DNA from: Proteles cristata cristata
Taxonomy: Eukaryota > Chordata > Mammalia > Carnivora > Hyaenidae
NCBI GenBank assembly: GCA_017311185.1
Contig: JAESUZ010003164.1
Span: 930,001-994,000 of the forward strand
DNA: 64,000 nt
Direction: 5' to 3'
The number at the start of each line of letters is the position of its first letter. Position 1 is the first letter of the stretch. Positions 1 to 10,511 of this stretch are shown here, in pieces. The translations under genes were made by a program, and so were the position numbers. The notes below the pieces were generated by a model. That model did not search any database, was not told the DNA's origin, and saw nothing but the letters and a program-made list of their open reading frames with translations.

Positions 1-5
1 TGTGA

Positions 6-29
6 ACACACACACACACACACACACAC
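6..29. repeat. (AC)n microsatellite at window edge
   Basis: Twelve perfect AC units next to the left edge; the tract may extend outside the window. The following 35 bases resemble the edge of a common old interspersed repeat, but too little is present to name it. Confidence 0.9.
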
Positions 30-1218
30 CATGGTTCTGTTTCTTGGAGAACCCTGACTAACATACTATCTTATGTTGTTGTCATGGAAATGAAAGAAGT
101 CCAGTATGGGGCTAGAATGTTGCACATGTTCAATAAATTTTGGTCCCTTACCCCATCACTCCCTCTCCCCCCAGAGTTACAGGAGGCCACTCATAAGGTA
201 GGTTCTGAAACCCAACTACCTTTGTCCTTTGGGATTTATAGGAAAGTTGGGGAAGGGGGCAGAAGGAAAGAAAGCCACACAGGATGGACTCTCTCACGGG
301 AGCTGCCTGGCAGTGTGTCATTTGCTGTCTTTCACTCCAGATCCAGCCCTAGGCTGGGTCTTATTCTACCAGAGGCGAAGCCTCTAAGCCTGGCTGGGAT
401 CATTCTGATTTTAATGAGAGCTATTGGCCTGATTTCTGGAAACTATCTCACATCAAACCCAGAACCAAACTGTGTTTCACTTGGGCTCTGGCCCCTCAAA
501 AGCAATTGAAGAAAAGGGATTCAAAAATAACTCCATCAGAAGAAGCACTATAAAGTGAGGGTGAGGCTTTTCTTTGCCACTGAATGTGATAAAAATAATG
601 CAATACTTTAAATACCATCACCACTCCTTATCAGAATTTCTAAGGGAGAAACTTAAACCAAAGTCAGCTCAATATTCTCGTAAGTATATTGATACAGTCT
701 TATTTCTCAATAACCAGACATATAATTCACTCTCATCTCTCTCTGGACTCCCTGAAACCTAATATAGGTTAACTTGATTTCACCTGTGAAGATGTTGAAT
801 TTTATGATCATGGCTTACGAAAACACAATCACAAACTTCAATAGTCAAATTAAACCAATTCACAATTTCAAAATTTTTGGTGGCTTTCTTAACATATCAA
901 AAAACCTATGTCCAAAGATATGTGTTTAGTAAAGATGTGGGGACAACTCATGCCCCGTTAGCGTGTAAATTGGGCAAATCTTCCTAAAGAGTTTGACAAC
1001 ATACACCAAAATGCAAAATGTGCATATCTTTTGACTCTGTTTTCACTTTGAGGACATGGTTTAAAGAAGGAAGACAAATATGCACTTAGTTAGCCACTGG
1101 TATAAGATTATTTCCATATTTTAACTATGCTATAGCTGTTCTTATGTATCTTTGATTTATGCAAGTGGCATTAAGACTAATTCTAGAAACCATGACCTAA
1201 ATTGGGATTCCCTGAAGC
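30..1218. other. Unique AT-rich DNA, no gene seen
   Basis: I recognise no repeat family here apart from a possible fragment at the very start. A 141-codon open frame at 84-509 has no domain, low-complexity Ser/Pro/Leu content and no sign of exon structure, so I treat it as chance. Confidence 0.6.
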
Positions 1219-1494
1219 CAGTGGTTCAAAATGTGGGCATTTTCCCCTCCAAAGGACATTTGGCAACACCTGGAGACATCTGTGGTTGTCACAAATGGGG
1301 GAAGGAGCTACCAGCAACTAGAGGGTAGTGAGCAGGAATGGGTAGTGAGCAGGAATGGTGCTAAACATCCTACAGTTTCCACAATAAAGAGTTACCTAAT
1401 CAATTAACTTCAACTGGGGGGCAAAAAAAAAAAAAAAAAAAGGCAAGAATTAGATGGCTCAAAATGGCAATAGTGCCGAAACTGAGAAATACCG
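1219..1494 (+). mobile_element. MER20 (hAT-Charlie) DNA transposon fossil
   Basis: It begins CAGTGGTTC, carries the typical GGACATTTGGCAACACCTGG and GTTGTCACAA segments, then CTAAACATCCTACA, and ends with AATAGTGCCGAAACTGAGAAA, which is MER20 order from end to end. Two local changes are visible: a perfect 17-bp tandem duplication at 1324-1340/1341-1357 and an A run at about 1424-1441 inside the element. MER20 is non-autonomous and ancient (eutherian). Confidence 0.9.
1324..1357. repeat. 17-bp perfect tandem duplication inside MER20
   Basis: The unit GGTAGTGAGCAGGAATG occurs twice back to back (1324-1340 and 1341-1357) and is single in the MER20 consensus as I remember it, so the duplication is private to this copy or lineage. 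Confidence 0.9.
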
Positions 1495-1918
1495 CCTTGA
1501 GCATTGCATAAACGTTATAATAAAGTCTTCTAATGATATTCCTTTACAGAATGAACTGCTATTTCAATGGCCAAAATAATCCAATAGGACATAACACAGA
1601 AATAACTTCAAAGCTGCGAGTATCTGTGCTCCTCATAATGTGAAGCATATTCTCTTGCTCTTTGATGAGACACAGAAAGCTTCAGACACAGTAACATCTT
1701 CAGATTAGTTCGGCATACCAAAGGCACCAAAGAGTTTACTTATGTTCCATTTGCAAAGTCAAAAATACCAAGCACGGATTCTTTAAGAAAGCCACATGTT
1801 CAGAAAAAATTGGCAGCAAGTTATTTCCCCAAAGAGCTCAGATAAACCATTAACATGAGCATGAGATGATTACAATTTTGTCACGTGTAAATTTCTCCAA
1901 CACAAAATGCTTTAAGAA
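1495..1918. other. Unique DNA, nothing recognised
   Basis: AT-rich sequence between MER20 and the MaLR LTR. No repeat, RNA gene or credible exon seen. Confidence 0.6.
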
Positions 1919-2063
1919 CTACCATAGACTGAATGTTTGTGCCCCCCCATTTATGTTAAAACCTAATCCCCAATGCGATGGTATTTGGAGGTGGGGCTTT
2001 TAGGAGGCATGAGAGTTGAGACCTCATGAATGAGATTAATGCTTTTGTAAACAAGACCCCAGA
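1919..2063 (+). mobile_element. MaLR (MLT1/MST-type) LTR, 5' half
   Basis: Reads through the CCTAATCCCCAATGCGATGG and GGTGGGGCTTTTAGGAGG segments to CAAGACCCCAGAG, the order of an ERVL-MaLR LTR. It is interrupted by a SINE at about 2064 and resumes at about 3163 with the next part of the same LTR. It is a solo LTR; no internal coding part is present. Confidence 0.85.
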
Positions 2064-2257
2064 GGGGCCCCTGGGTGGCTTGGTCAAGCCTCTGACTTCA
2101 GCTCAAGTCCTGATCTCCTGATCTGTGAGTTCGAGCCCCACGTTGGGCTCTGTGCTGATAGCTCAGAGCCTAGAGCCTGCTTCAAATTCTGTATCTCCCT
2201 CTCTCTCTATTCCTCCCCTGCTTGCACTCTGTCTCTCTCTCTTAACAATAAAGACTT
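2064..2257 (+). mobile_element. CAN SINE (SINEC_Fc-like), body
   Basis: It has the feline tRNA-Lys-derived head (CCTGGGTGGCTTGGTCAAG), B-box region GTTCGAGCCCCACG, GCTGATAGCTCAGAGCC, a CT-rich tract and the start of the A/T tail. It sits inside the MaLR LTR: the LTR motif CCCAGAG/CCCTAAAG flanks both sides as a decayed target duplication. Its tail was later split by an L1 insertion and continues at 3127-3162. Confidence 0.9.
2247..2257. repeat. Target site duplication of L1, left copy
   Basis: AATAAAGACTT here is repeated exactly at 3127-3137, on either side of the L1. The target is the SINE tail, a typical L1 endonuclease environment (TT|AAAA-like). Confidence 0.85.
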
Positions 2258-2842
2258 CCATGTTGCTACACATGGCCAGATTTCATTGTTTCTCATTGCC
2301 ATGTAGTATTCCATGGTATAGATAAACCACACCTTCTTGATCCATTCATCCTTTGATGGACACTTAGGCTCTTTCCATGTTTTAGCTATTGTGGAGAGTG
2401 CTGCTATGAACATTGGGGTACATGTGCTCCTATGCATCAGCATTTCTGGATCCCTTGGGTAAATTCCTAGCAGTGCTATTGCTGGGTCATGGGGGAGTTC
2501 TATTGTTAGTTTCCTGAGGAACCTCCATACTGTTTTCCAGCGGGGCTGTACCAGTTTACATTCTCACCAACAGTGTAGGAGGGTGCCCGTTTCTCCACAT
2601 CCTTGCCAGCATCTAGAGTTCTCTGATTTGCTCATTTTAGCCACTCTGACTGGCATGAGGTGGTATCTCAGTGTGGTTTTGATTTGTATTTCCCTGATGA
2701 GGAGGGATGCTGAGCATCGTTGTGTAGCAACATGGATGGACCTTGAGGGTGTTATGCTGAGCGAAATAAGTCAGGCAGAGAAGGACAAATATCATATGTT
2801 TGCACGTATAGGAGGATTAGGAGGAACTTAACGGAGGAACAA

Positions 2843-2878
2843 GGGGGAGAAGAAGGGGGGAAATGGTGGGGGAAAGGG
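2843..2878 (+). other. G-rich polypurine tract in L1 3' UTR (G4 motif)
   Basis: Four G runs of at least three (2843-2847, 2855-2860, 2868-2872, 2876-2878) in a purine-rich context on the L1 sense strand. Mammalian L1 3' UTRs are known to carry such G-rich tracts. Confidence 0.7.
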
Positions 2879-3041
2879 AGAGAGGCAAACCATGAGAGAC
2901 TCTTGAATGCTGACAAAAACTGAGGACTGATGGATGTGGTGGGGAGGAGGGATGGGCATGGAGGAGGACACTTGTGGGGATGAGCACTGGGTGTTATGTG
3001 GAAACTAATTTGACAATAAACTATTTGTAAAAAAAAAAAAT

Positions 3042-3126
3042 AAGTGAAAAAAATAAAGGAAATGAAATCACTACCTTGAAGAGATTAAAAAATAAATGAA
3101 TGAATGAATGAATGAATAAATAAATA
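3042..3126 (+). other. Extra segment between L1 poly(A) and TSD (candidate 3' transduction)
   Basis: After the L1 poly(A) come about 50 bases that are not L1 (including GAAATCACTACCTTGAAGAG) and then an A-rich (TGAA)n(TAAA)n stretch that leads directly into the right TSD. Sequence plus a second A-rich tail inside the TSDs is the signature of a 3' transduction. Tail microsatellite growth could explain the TGAA/TAAA part alone. Confidence 0.5.
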
Positions 3127-3132
3127 AATAAA
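3088..3132 (+). repeat. (TGAA)n/(TAAA)n microsatellite in the tail
   Basis: About five TGAA units are followed by about four TAAA units at the 3' end of the L1 insertion, bordering the right TSD. Confidence 0.85.
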
Positions 3133-3162
3133 GACTTTAAAAATTAAAAAAAAAAAAAAAAA
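3127..3162 (+). mobile_element. SINE tail, resumed after the L1
   Basis: Right TSD copy AATAAAGACTT (3127-3137) followed by an A-rich tail, completing the SINE that begins at 2064. Confidence 0.8.
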
Positions 3163-3385
3163 GAACCCTAAAGAGCTTCCTTGGCCATTTCAAGAGGTGA
3201 GGACAGAGTGAAAAAGATAGCCGACTATGAACTAGGAATCAAATTCTCATCAGGCACGAAATCTGTCTGTGCCTTGATCTTAGACTCTGGAACAGGCATC
3301 TGGAACTGTGAGAAATAAATATCTATTGTTTATAGGCCTTTCAGTCTATGATCTTTGTTAAAGCAGCCTAAACAGACTAAGAGCA
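3163..3385 (+). mobile_element. MaLR LTR, 3' half
   Basis: Continues the LTR of 1919-2063: CCTAAAGAGCTTCC, then AACTGTGAGAAATAAATATC (with the AATAAA-like signal), CAGTCTATG and the terminal CTAAACAGACTAAGA. Orientation and order match the 5' half, so the SINE+L1 block is an insertion into one LTR. Confidence 0.85.
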
Positions 3386-3636
3386 AGCAGCTGCATTTAC
3401 TCCAATTCTTAGAAACTTTTGTGTGTACAAGATGGAAAGTGACTCCAATTTGACTTATTTCTAACTAGAAAAGATATTGACAAATATCTGGGGTCAAGAT
3501 CCCTGACCAGTGGTCTGTATGTGTGAATGTGTGTTTGTGTCCGTGTGTGTGCATATGTCTAACAATCACGGACTTGACATAGGAGCTGAAGTAGGAGTTT
3601 ACACACGTGCAGTGTGGCACCGCTAGTGAGAAGCGT

Positions 3637-3690
3637 CAGCCATCTTAGAGAGAGAGGTTGGCTCAGCCATCTTAGAGAGAGAGGTTGGCT
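3637..3690. repeat. 27-bp perfect tandem duplication
   Basis: The unit at 3637-3663 (beginning CAGCCATCTTAGAGAG) is repeated without change at 3664-3690. Each unit contains an AGAGAGAG stretch. Confidence 0.93.
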
Positions 3691-4400
3691 TCTTGAGAGG
3701 AAAATACTTCATGTTCTTGGAATTTAGTATTTTAGTATTTAGTATTCACGCCACTAGAGACATCGATTAGTGAAAAGTATCTAGGTGTTTTCCTGAGGCA
3801 CGTTTTAAGGAACTGTGGATTTAAAGGAGAAAAATCATATTTACGTCAGCCAGTGCACAAACCCACTAAAAGGTGAAAAGACATATTTTTTTTCCTAAGA
3901 ATTATATAATCAAAAGACACATCCTATCTCTACCAGTTGTCATCAACACAATCTGAAGTTGATGTGGTTTTTCATAAAGCACTTATCCAAGGCCAACTCC
4001 TATCATGAATCAATCATCACTCTTTCTGCTTAGGAGAAATATCTTTGCAAAATTTGATGTTGCCCAGGCTTATTAACGGTACAAATAATGCATGTCCAGG
4101 TACTTCAAACAGTGGCATTTCTCAAGACAATATTTAAAATAATGGTCATTTTTGTGGTTTCTCTCCCCTGGAATTTCTCAGCCACATATGGAGTTCTAGA
4201 ATTCCAGACATAACACTGTTCCTTTAATGATCTCCAAAGCATGGGATCTGCAGAAGATGAATTCACAGAAAGACTTCAGAGTCACACATATTTGGATATA
4301 TCAAGGGCCTACATGAAAAAATAGGCTTAAAACAGCAACTTTCAACATGAGCAAAAATTTGAAAATTTCTACCAGGCATTTCATCTGCAAAAGCCTCTTC
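3691..4400. other. Unique AT-rich DNA
   Basis: No repeat or gene recognised. The section 3890-4100 has the dense mixed motifs that conserved non-coding DNA often shows, but this cannot be tested from one sequence. Confidence 0.5.
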
Positions 4401-4516
4401 GGTTGCACAACAATGTGAATGTACTTAATCCTGCTGAATTGCACACTTATAAATGATTAAAATGGGAAATGTTATGTTATGTGTATTTTACCAAAAAGAA
4501 AAAAGAAAAAGAAAAG
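4401..4516 (+). mobile_element. Old L1 (L1M-type) 3' end
   Basis: GGTTGCACAACAATGTGAAT, then a decayed GAATTGCACACTTATAAATG and TTATGTTATGTGTATTTTAC, ending in an A-rich tail. This is the common 3' end of mammalian-wide L1M elements. It is strongly 5' truncated. Confidence 0.85.
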
Positions 4517-7500
4517 GCCTACTGGGAAAGCCTAGTAGGAAAAGCCAATCCATGGAGTGAAAATTCTCAAGATGAGTCTCTTCTTAGAATTAGAATTTAT
4601 TAAGATCTGAGTCTGTGTTATAATCTCAGTATCAACAACTGTTTCCTGCCCTCTCTTTAACTTTGATGGGCTGGCCATGTATCCCACCAGAATGTCCTGT
4701 GTATTGGGTATCTCTTGTGACTTTTCTCATGCCCTATTAGCTCAACTTTTTACTGCAAGCTGTCACTCAAGACTCACCTCAACCCAAGCTGTAGCTTCGT
4801 GCACCTCTTCTCATCTGTACCACACACCCCCCAAGACCACTTTCTGCCCTTTGACTTCTCTGCTCCTACTGCCTGGAACACCCATGGAAACCATGCAGAC
4901 ATTCTGATGCATGCACCGTCTGGAAGCACGAGGGAGTTAACACAACACAGGAAATAGAGAAACTCTGAGGCACATTCTACATAGCTCATTAGAAGCTCCA
5001 CAGCATAGAGCATATTTATATCTATAGATGTATATGTTTATATATGCAGCACAGAATCTCTCTGGAAGGATACCTAAGGAATTGATGACATTGTTATCTC
5101 CAGGAAATGAAACTGGGTGGCTGAAAATCAAGGGTGAAGAGAAAATTCTCAATGAATATTCTTTTATGCCTATTGAAATTGGAACCGTGTGAATATATTG
5201 CCTATTTAAAAATTAAATAAAATTAAAATTAAAATACATAAATTATCCTTCATTAATGTTAGGACATCTTATCTGATATGAGAAAACCTAAATATTCAAG
5301 TTGACTGCTGTCATATAGATGGGAGGGAAATAAATTAGATATGGCATGGTCACTTTAAGAAACTACCTTAAAAAGTCAAGCTTGTCACAGATTATCTGCC
5401 CATAAAGATGCTTTTTATAGAGGAAATAGCAGGAGAAGTTCAGAAAGAAATCATCACATTACCTTGGTCACAGTTTAGACAGTCCATGTTGGAAATGTTG
5501 GAAAGGAACTGTTGGTAGAAGCTATTTCTGGTGACCTCTAATTGATTACGTATCAAAAGTAGCAGAAAAGTGTGCATCATACATCAGACTACTAAACTAA
5601 CTGACAAAGGCATTTGGCTTTTCTGTGATATTTTATGCAGAAGCCTTGATCCAGAAGCAGGCTGAGGTGAATCGGGCAACTTTTGTGAGATCATTTCAGA
5701 GGAATTCCTTGATTTGGGCAGACTTACCAAAATAGCCCCAAGTGCTTCAAAGGTTATACCAAACTTTGGCTACAAAACAGATCTTCATATCAAAATATAT
5801 GGAAACTGTCTGCCTTCATTAAGTCTATTATAAACACAGGTGTTTTATTGATGGTTTCTCCCGTGCTTCCAGCAAGCCTGAGAAATAAAAATCTGTTTTG
5901 CAGGAAGATTAATCAATGACATTTCAAATAACCAGTTCAACCTTAGTGAATTTAATTTTCTAGCCATATAATCTAGATACACAATGAAAACTTTCAGGAA
6001 TCTTTCGTGCATAAAACATGGGTATAATATTTTATATTGCTTGAGGCAAATTTCTTGCTACTTTTTTGTAACATTCATTAAGTACAATTTTTCAATTTTT
6101 ATACATGAGAAGATAAGCTGGAAGATGATTCTGGCGCGCCTTTCTCACTTAGTGTATGAGTACAGGAAAATACGTAAAGGTTTTCAACCTCCAAGGGATG
6201 CACAAAAAGAAGGTATTCATTTGCATGTAGCTAAACCATGGGATGTGTTCTCCCTACTTCTCTTCTGTGTTTTGCTAATTAGATAGATATTCATCCTTGG
6301 TAAAATTACAAAATCAAATGCGAGTTAAATCAAATTAAAGAAAATGATAAAACTAGGCATTCTTTAGCACAACAGAAAAGCCTAAGAACTACCACACAAT
6401 GCAGCTACTCTAAAAATTACACTATTGGTGGCTGTCCCAAGTGTTTGTCCACAATAATTCATAAGAAATACTATCACATGCTGGAAGAAAGTATAATTAA
6501 GATTGCCTGTTAGCATTGCCCTGCATAATATAATCTGTTTATTCAGGAGCTCCACTTTGTCTTCCGAAGGTTGATTCAAGAGCTTCTCAATACGACAAGA
6601 TATGTTTTATTATGTTTTCCTTTGTAATGAATATTGGAATAGTTAATGCAGGAACTGATTCTTTATTGAAAACAATATATTACAGGGGAAAACTCTCACT
6701 CTGCCTGTGAGAGCAATCTCCCAGTTCCGATGTGGGATTATTAACCATCTAAATTTGATCTTCTCATGAAGCTAATTTTTAATTGTCCAACAAGTACATG
6801 AAAGGTCTTTCATGCCAGAAAAAAAAGTGACTATTTTAAGCTAAACACTTATTAAGTATCAAAAGCAATGAACCTCACTTAGTTTGTACTTAATAAGCCT
6901 TATATTTACTGAAGCCTGAAACTCTTGGTTATTACCACTTATATAACATTAAAACTTAGGGCTTATGTAAGAGCATGACAGAGGTGTCATTAGCCAAATT
7001 TAAAAACTCCCCATTAGAAACTGCCTACAGGTCGACAAGGGACGTTTTAGAACTACATGGAGATTTGCAAAGCTAGAGTAAGTTTCTGGGGTGGTTTAGA
7101 AAATAAGCCCTGGAATTCTAGGGATGAAACATTTAATTCTGAAACATCAATTTCCCTTCCCTGACTCGATGCTACTATGGAGGAGCACATTTTTCATCCC
7201 AGATATATCTTTCCTGGACTCCTCGTAACAACCATTTTTTTTCTCACCATCCAAAAATCCATAATTTCCCTAGGACCAATGAGAAGTTTTGTTTTTCGTT
7301 TTTTGTTTTTCACAAAAATAGTGTCTATTCAAGTCCAAAATAATCAAGGCATTTTTTTTGGCAAATGAATCAGCCTATTCAACCAAATCATATCTGTGAT
7401 GTCATGTTAACAACAACTGCATCATTGGTGATGATATTTAATTATTTGACCTGTCACTTGGTAATTTTACAGGTTCAAGAGCCATCTTATGAGTTTATGT

Positions 7501-8384
7501 TTTCAACTCCTAAGCCAGATCAAATTTATTCCCAGTGCTACCTAGAAGGGGGCCAGATGAAACACCAAGGAGCTACTTCAAGGATCATCTTCTAGAGTAA
7601 ATTTTAAGGAGTGAAGAATCTGAACTATTTTCATCCCAGAATTTACCTGGAGCACCTTTAAAGAATGAACACATCTTATCCATGGACTTGTTCAAGACAT
7701 TCTATTGGCGACTCTCAGTAGCAGACAATCCCGCCAGGAGCTACTCTGGGCATGTTGGACATGATGGACCTGACAATATATGGAATGAAAAATGACAGGC
7801 TGACCCTCTAGGTGAAATCGATCTGTTCCTTTAAACTTTGAAGCTTAAAGAGTTATTTGTCATTTTCACTCACTCTGCAGGTATGGAATTCTCTTGTAAC
7901 AGTTTACAGGGTCAAAGCTCTGGTCACTGTGCAATACTCTATTTCTTTTCCTACCGCCGGGATGCAAGACCTGAACATGACTTATAGCCCAAGCAGTAAC
8001 CAAAATGACAACATGTAGGAAAGAATAAATTGACTGACCCCAGAGCTCAACATCCATCTCAGAGATTTACAGTAGGGACCATGAAGAGATATCTAGTAAG
8101 CCATGAAGTAGTCCTAGATTCTGTGAATTTATAATATTCTTCATTTTAACCCACCAAAGAAACTGGAGTTGAAACAAGCATTGTTTTCTATTTCCCCACA
8201 TACTATGGTCATTGTGATAACGGTAGTCATGCTATTGGTAGTAATAGTAATAATGATTATAGAAATACCACAACCTGATCTTTGTAGAGTTCTATAATAG
8301 ATTTTACTATGACTTTCTAGAGAAGGCTGACTGAATCTAACTGGAAAAAGAACAATCAGTCTATCTTTGTGTGGTAAAGCCTCT
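4517..8384. other. 3.9 kb of unique AT-rich DNA
   Basis: The longest stretch here without a confident repeat. Low-complexity AT-rich patches lie at about 5015-5050 and 5195-5245 (AAATT-type). Open frames of 60-100 codons (for example 5984-6286) show no domain and no exon signals. A pyrimidine-rich piece at 4690-4880 could be a very old L2 fragment, but I cannot support it. Confidence 0.55.
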
Positions 8385-8520
8385 TTTAAACCCATGTTTT
8401 ACTGACATACAATTGACACACAGTGCCAGATAAGTTCAAGGAATATAGCAGAATGACTTGACTTTCATATATTGTCTAGTGATGACAACAATAAGTTCAT
8501 TTAACATCCAGATACCAAAA
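8385..8520 (+). mobile_element. Old L1M fragment
   Basis: TTTTACTGACATACAATTGA, then a decayed GTTCAAGGAATATAGCA, then GACAACAATAAGTTCA and TTTAACATCCA: the order of a common ancient L1 segment. Confidence 0.6.
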
Positions 8521-8588
8521 CAAAGCAAAGCAAAACAAAACAAAAACCCATCAAATATTAAAAAAAAAGAAAGAAAAAAGAAAAAATT
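8519..8588. repeat. A-rich low-complexity tract
   Basis: CAAAG/CAAAA units grade into long A runs with occasional G. It may be the tail of the adjoining L1M fragment. Confidence 0.75.
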
Positions 8589-8590
8589 TT

Positions 8591-9020
8591 CCCTTGTGAT
8601 GAGAATTCTTAGGATCTATTCTCTTAAAGTCTCTTGCCAAGAGGAAAAAAGAAAAAGCTGTAGGTGCTGCAGAAAAAAATTAATGAGACCAAACAAAGAA
8701 TTTGGATGCAAAAAATGTATGCCCTTAATTAACTATCCAAACTTGAGTTACTTATTGAAACTCCCTGGCTCTCAATTTCATCATTCTCTCATGAGAGATT
8801 AAACAATATCTAATTTCCATCTCAATTCAGAAATTCTAAGATTCTATGATTAAATACATCAGCAAAAACATGAGTGAATATTATTTTCTCACCAAAATTA
8901 CTGTCAGGTCCACATTTCACATTTTTCTATAAACATAGAGCTAATTTTTTTTTCATATTTAACCCTGAGTTAATACTTGAAGAGGTGCTTGACCAAGGCT
9001 ATCAAATACATTTATTTCCT
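8591..9020. other. Unique DNA, nothing recognised
   Basis: A-rich at its left side. No domain in any frame. Confidence 0.55.
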
Positions 9021-9130
9021 CATAAGGTGACCAACAGTTAAAACCGGATTGTCTCAGTCTTACAACTCAAAGGTCCATGTCTCAGAAATCTCCTACTTCT
9101 GGATAAACCAGGAAGGCTAGTCACCCTATG
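9021..9130. mobile_element. Probable palindromic DNA-transposon remnant
   Basis: Starts AAGGTGACCAAC and ends GCTAGTCACCCTATG, which are near inverted repeats, with AAAACCGG and TAAACCAGG as inner matching parts. This resembles small palindromic mammalian DNA elements whose ends read GGTGACCA. I do not name the family. Confidence 0.4.
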
Positions 9131-10486
9131 TCACCACGGCTCTCCTACCATCACTCCGACCCAGATCCTCCAGAGCTCCTCTCTCCTACAAGAACTAATT
9201 CCCCTCAATCAGAAGATCCAGTTCCACCCAGTTAGTGATTTTATCTCAACCAAGAAAGACTTTATATAGGGAACTCCCATCTAGATTTGTGGTTCTATTT
9301 CTCACCTGCCATCTATTGGGCCTGAAGAGGGCCTTCGTCAGATGCTTGCCCACTGAGAATGCATTCCAATACTGGATCTGAAACCCTGCTATAACCTCTC
9401 AACCTCTTATCTATGGCCTTGACAACCTGCCACACCCTTTCCCCTTCCCACGAAAGGATTGTGCCTGCCATTAGTACTCCCAATGAAGGCCAGTGTCTTT
9501 TTAAACCAGTTCAACTTCCCACCTGATAGTGAGTCCACTATTCTTTTCATTTCTGTAACAATGAAATGGCCCTCTTAAAGCCCAGACCCAGCTCTCCTCT
9601 CACTATTCTAAACCTCCCATTTGCTTCTGAAAGAGAATCTAGGCCAGCCCAGATCAAGCTGAGATGAACTTATCCTTTTGAGCAAACTGGCACCTCTGCA
9701 ACCATCACTGGTTCCTCTCGGTCCTGGCTTCTCCATTCTCCCACCGGCTTACAGTATTGTTGGAGATGACAGCCCAAGCTGCAGCCATGCTCGGTGACAT
9801 TTGGATATGGCCCTGTCATCCTAAGCATGACATTTCTCACATTTGACTCCTTCAGCTTTAATTTACTGCTGACATTTGTTGTGACACAGGTGGTACTAAT
9901 GTCCAAGGCTCTGCTGCTCCCCCACGCTGGTATCAGCTATGCTTCAGTGTTGTTGGAACACAGCTACAGAAAGGATTAAATCAGTAAAAGAATGAGATTG
10001 CTAACTCACATGAGTCTCTTCAGATACTTGAGGAACAACTAGAATTTTGCACAACTTCAAATATACATGTAATTCTATTATTTTAACATGGAAATACTGT
10101 TTTAGATGAGGACTCATGATCTTCAGCTTCAAAGGATATCTTCAGAGGATACTGGGTACGAATCAGATCTTCTGTCTGTTGTCAGTGGCTAGCATACAAG
10201 GAGAATTGTTTGAATCTATTTCATACTTCCTGGTGGAGCTCTTCAATCCTGAGTAGCAAGCCCCAGGAATAACGAGCAACAAGCCCCGTGAGGAGCTAAG
10301 ACCTCCCCCACCCAGAAAGTTAAGACAGTGGCTGGGCTGCTATAGGAAAGAAGATCCTCACTCTAAACTAAAACATACACCTCATTCTAGGCATAGTCAG
10401 ATGTGGGAGATGATGAAAAGCACAAAGGTAAGTACTGTCCAGTAGCCTTTTCCCCAAGAGCAATGAGAAGACAGGATCCAAGTGAC
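9131..10486. other. Unique DNA
   Basis: A pyrimidine-rich part (9140-9650) followed by mixed sequence. No repeat family or exon recognised; open frames at 9670-9979 overlap on both strands and look random. Confidence 0.55.
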
Positions 10487-10511
10487 AAAAAAAAAAAAAA
10501 AAAAAAAAAAA
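10487..10511 (+). repeat. Poly(A) run, 25 A
   Basis: Uninterrupted A run followed by CAAAAAATGG. No SINE or processed transcript is attached on its 5' side that I can recognise, so its origin is unclear. The neighbouring 141-codon minus-strand frame (10368-10793) reads the complement as a long Phe run, an artefact. Confidence 0.9.

Larger units (their letters stand above)
2258..3126 (+). mobile_element. Feline L1 3' end with 5' inversion (twin priming)
   Basis: Two head-to-head pieces. 2258-about 2726 is antisense and 2727-3028 is sense, ending ACAATAAACTATTTGT plus poly(A) at about 3030-3041. The antisense part encodes the C-terminal region of ORF2p (TIAKTWKEPKCPS, IYTMEYYMAM). The sense part continues it ([17 protein letters not shown]) and then the G-rich 3' UTR. 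About 15 bases (GTAGCAACATGGA) are shared at both ends of the inversion, as expected from twin priming. The exact 11-bp TSD encloses the whole unit, including about 85 extra bases after the poly(A). It is a dead copy with no complete ORF. Confidence 0.92.

Noticed and set aside
84..509. 141-codon frame near the left edge
   Set aside because: No domain, no conservation information, ordinary length for random sequence in 64 kb.
2583..2831. 82-codon frame ending in an ORF2p-like C-terminus
   Set aside because: Chimera across the L1 inversion junction; only the last part is real ORF2 sequence.
4690..4880. Possible L2 piece
   Set aside because: Pyrimidine-rich with a few L2-like words, but order and length do not hold.
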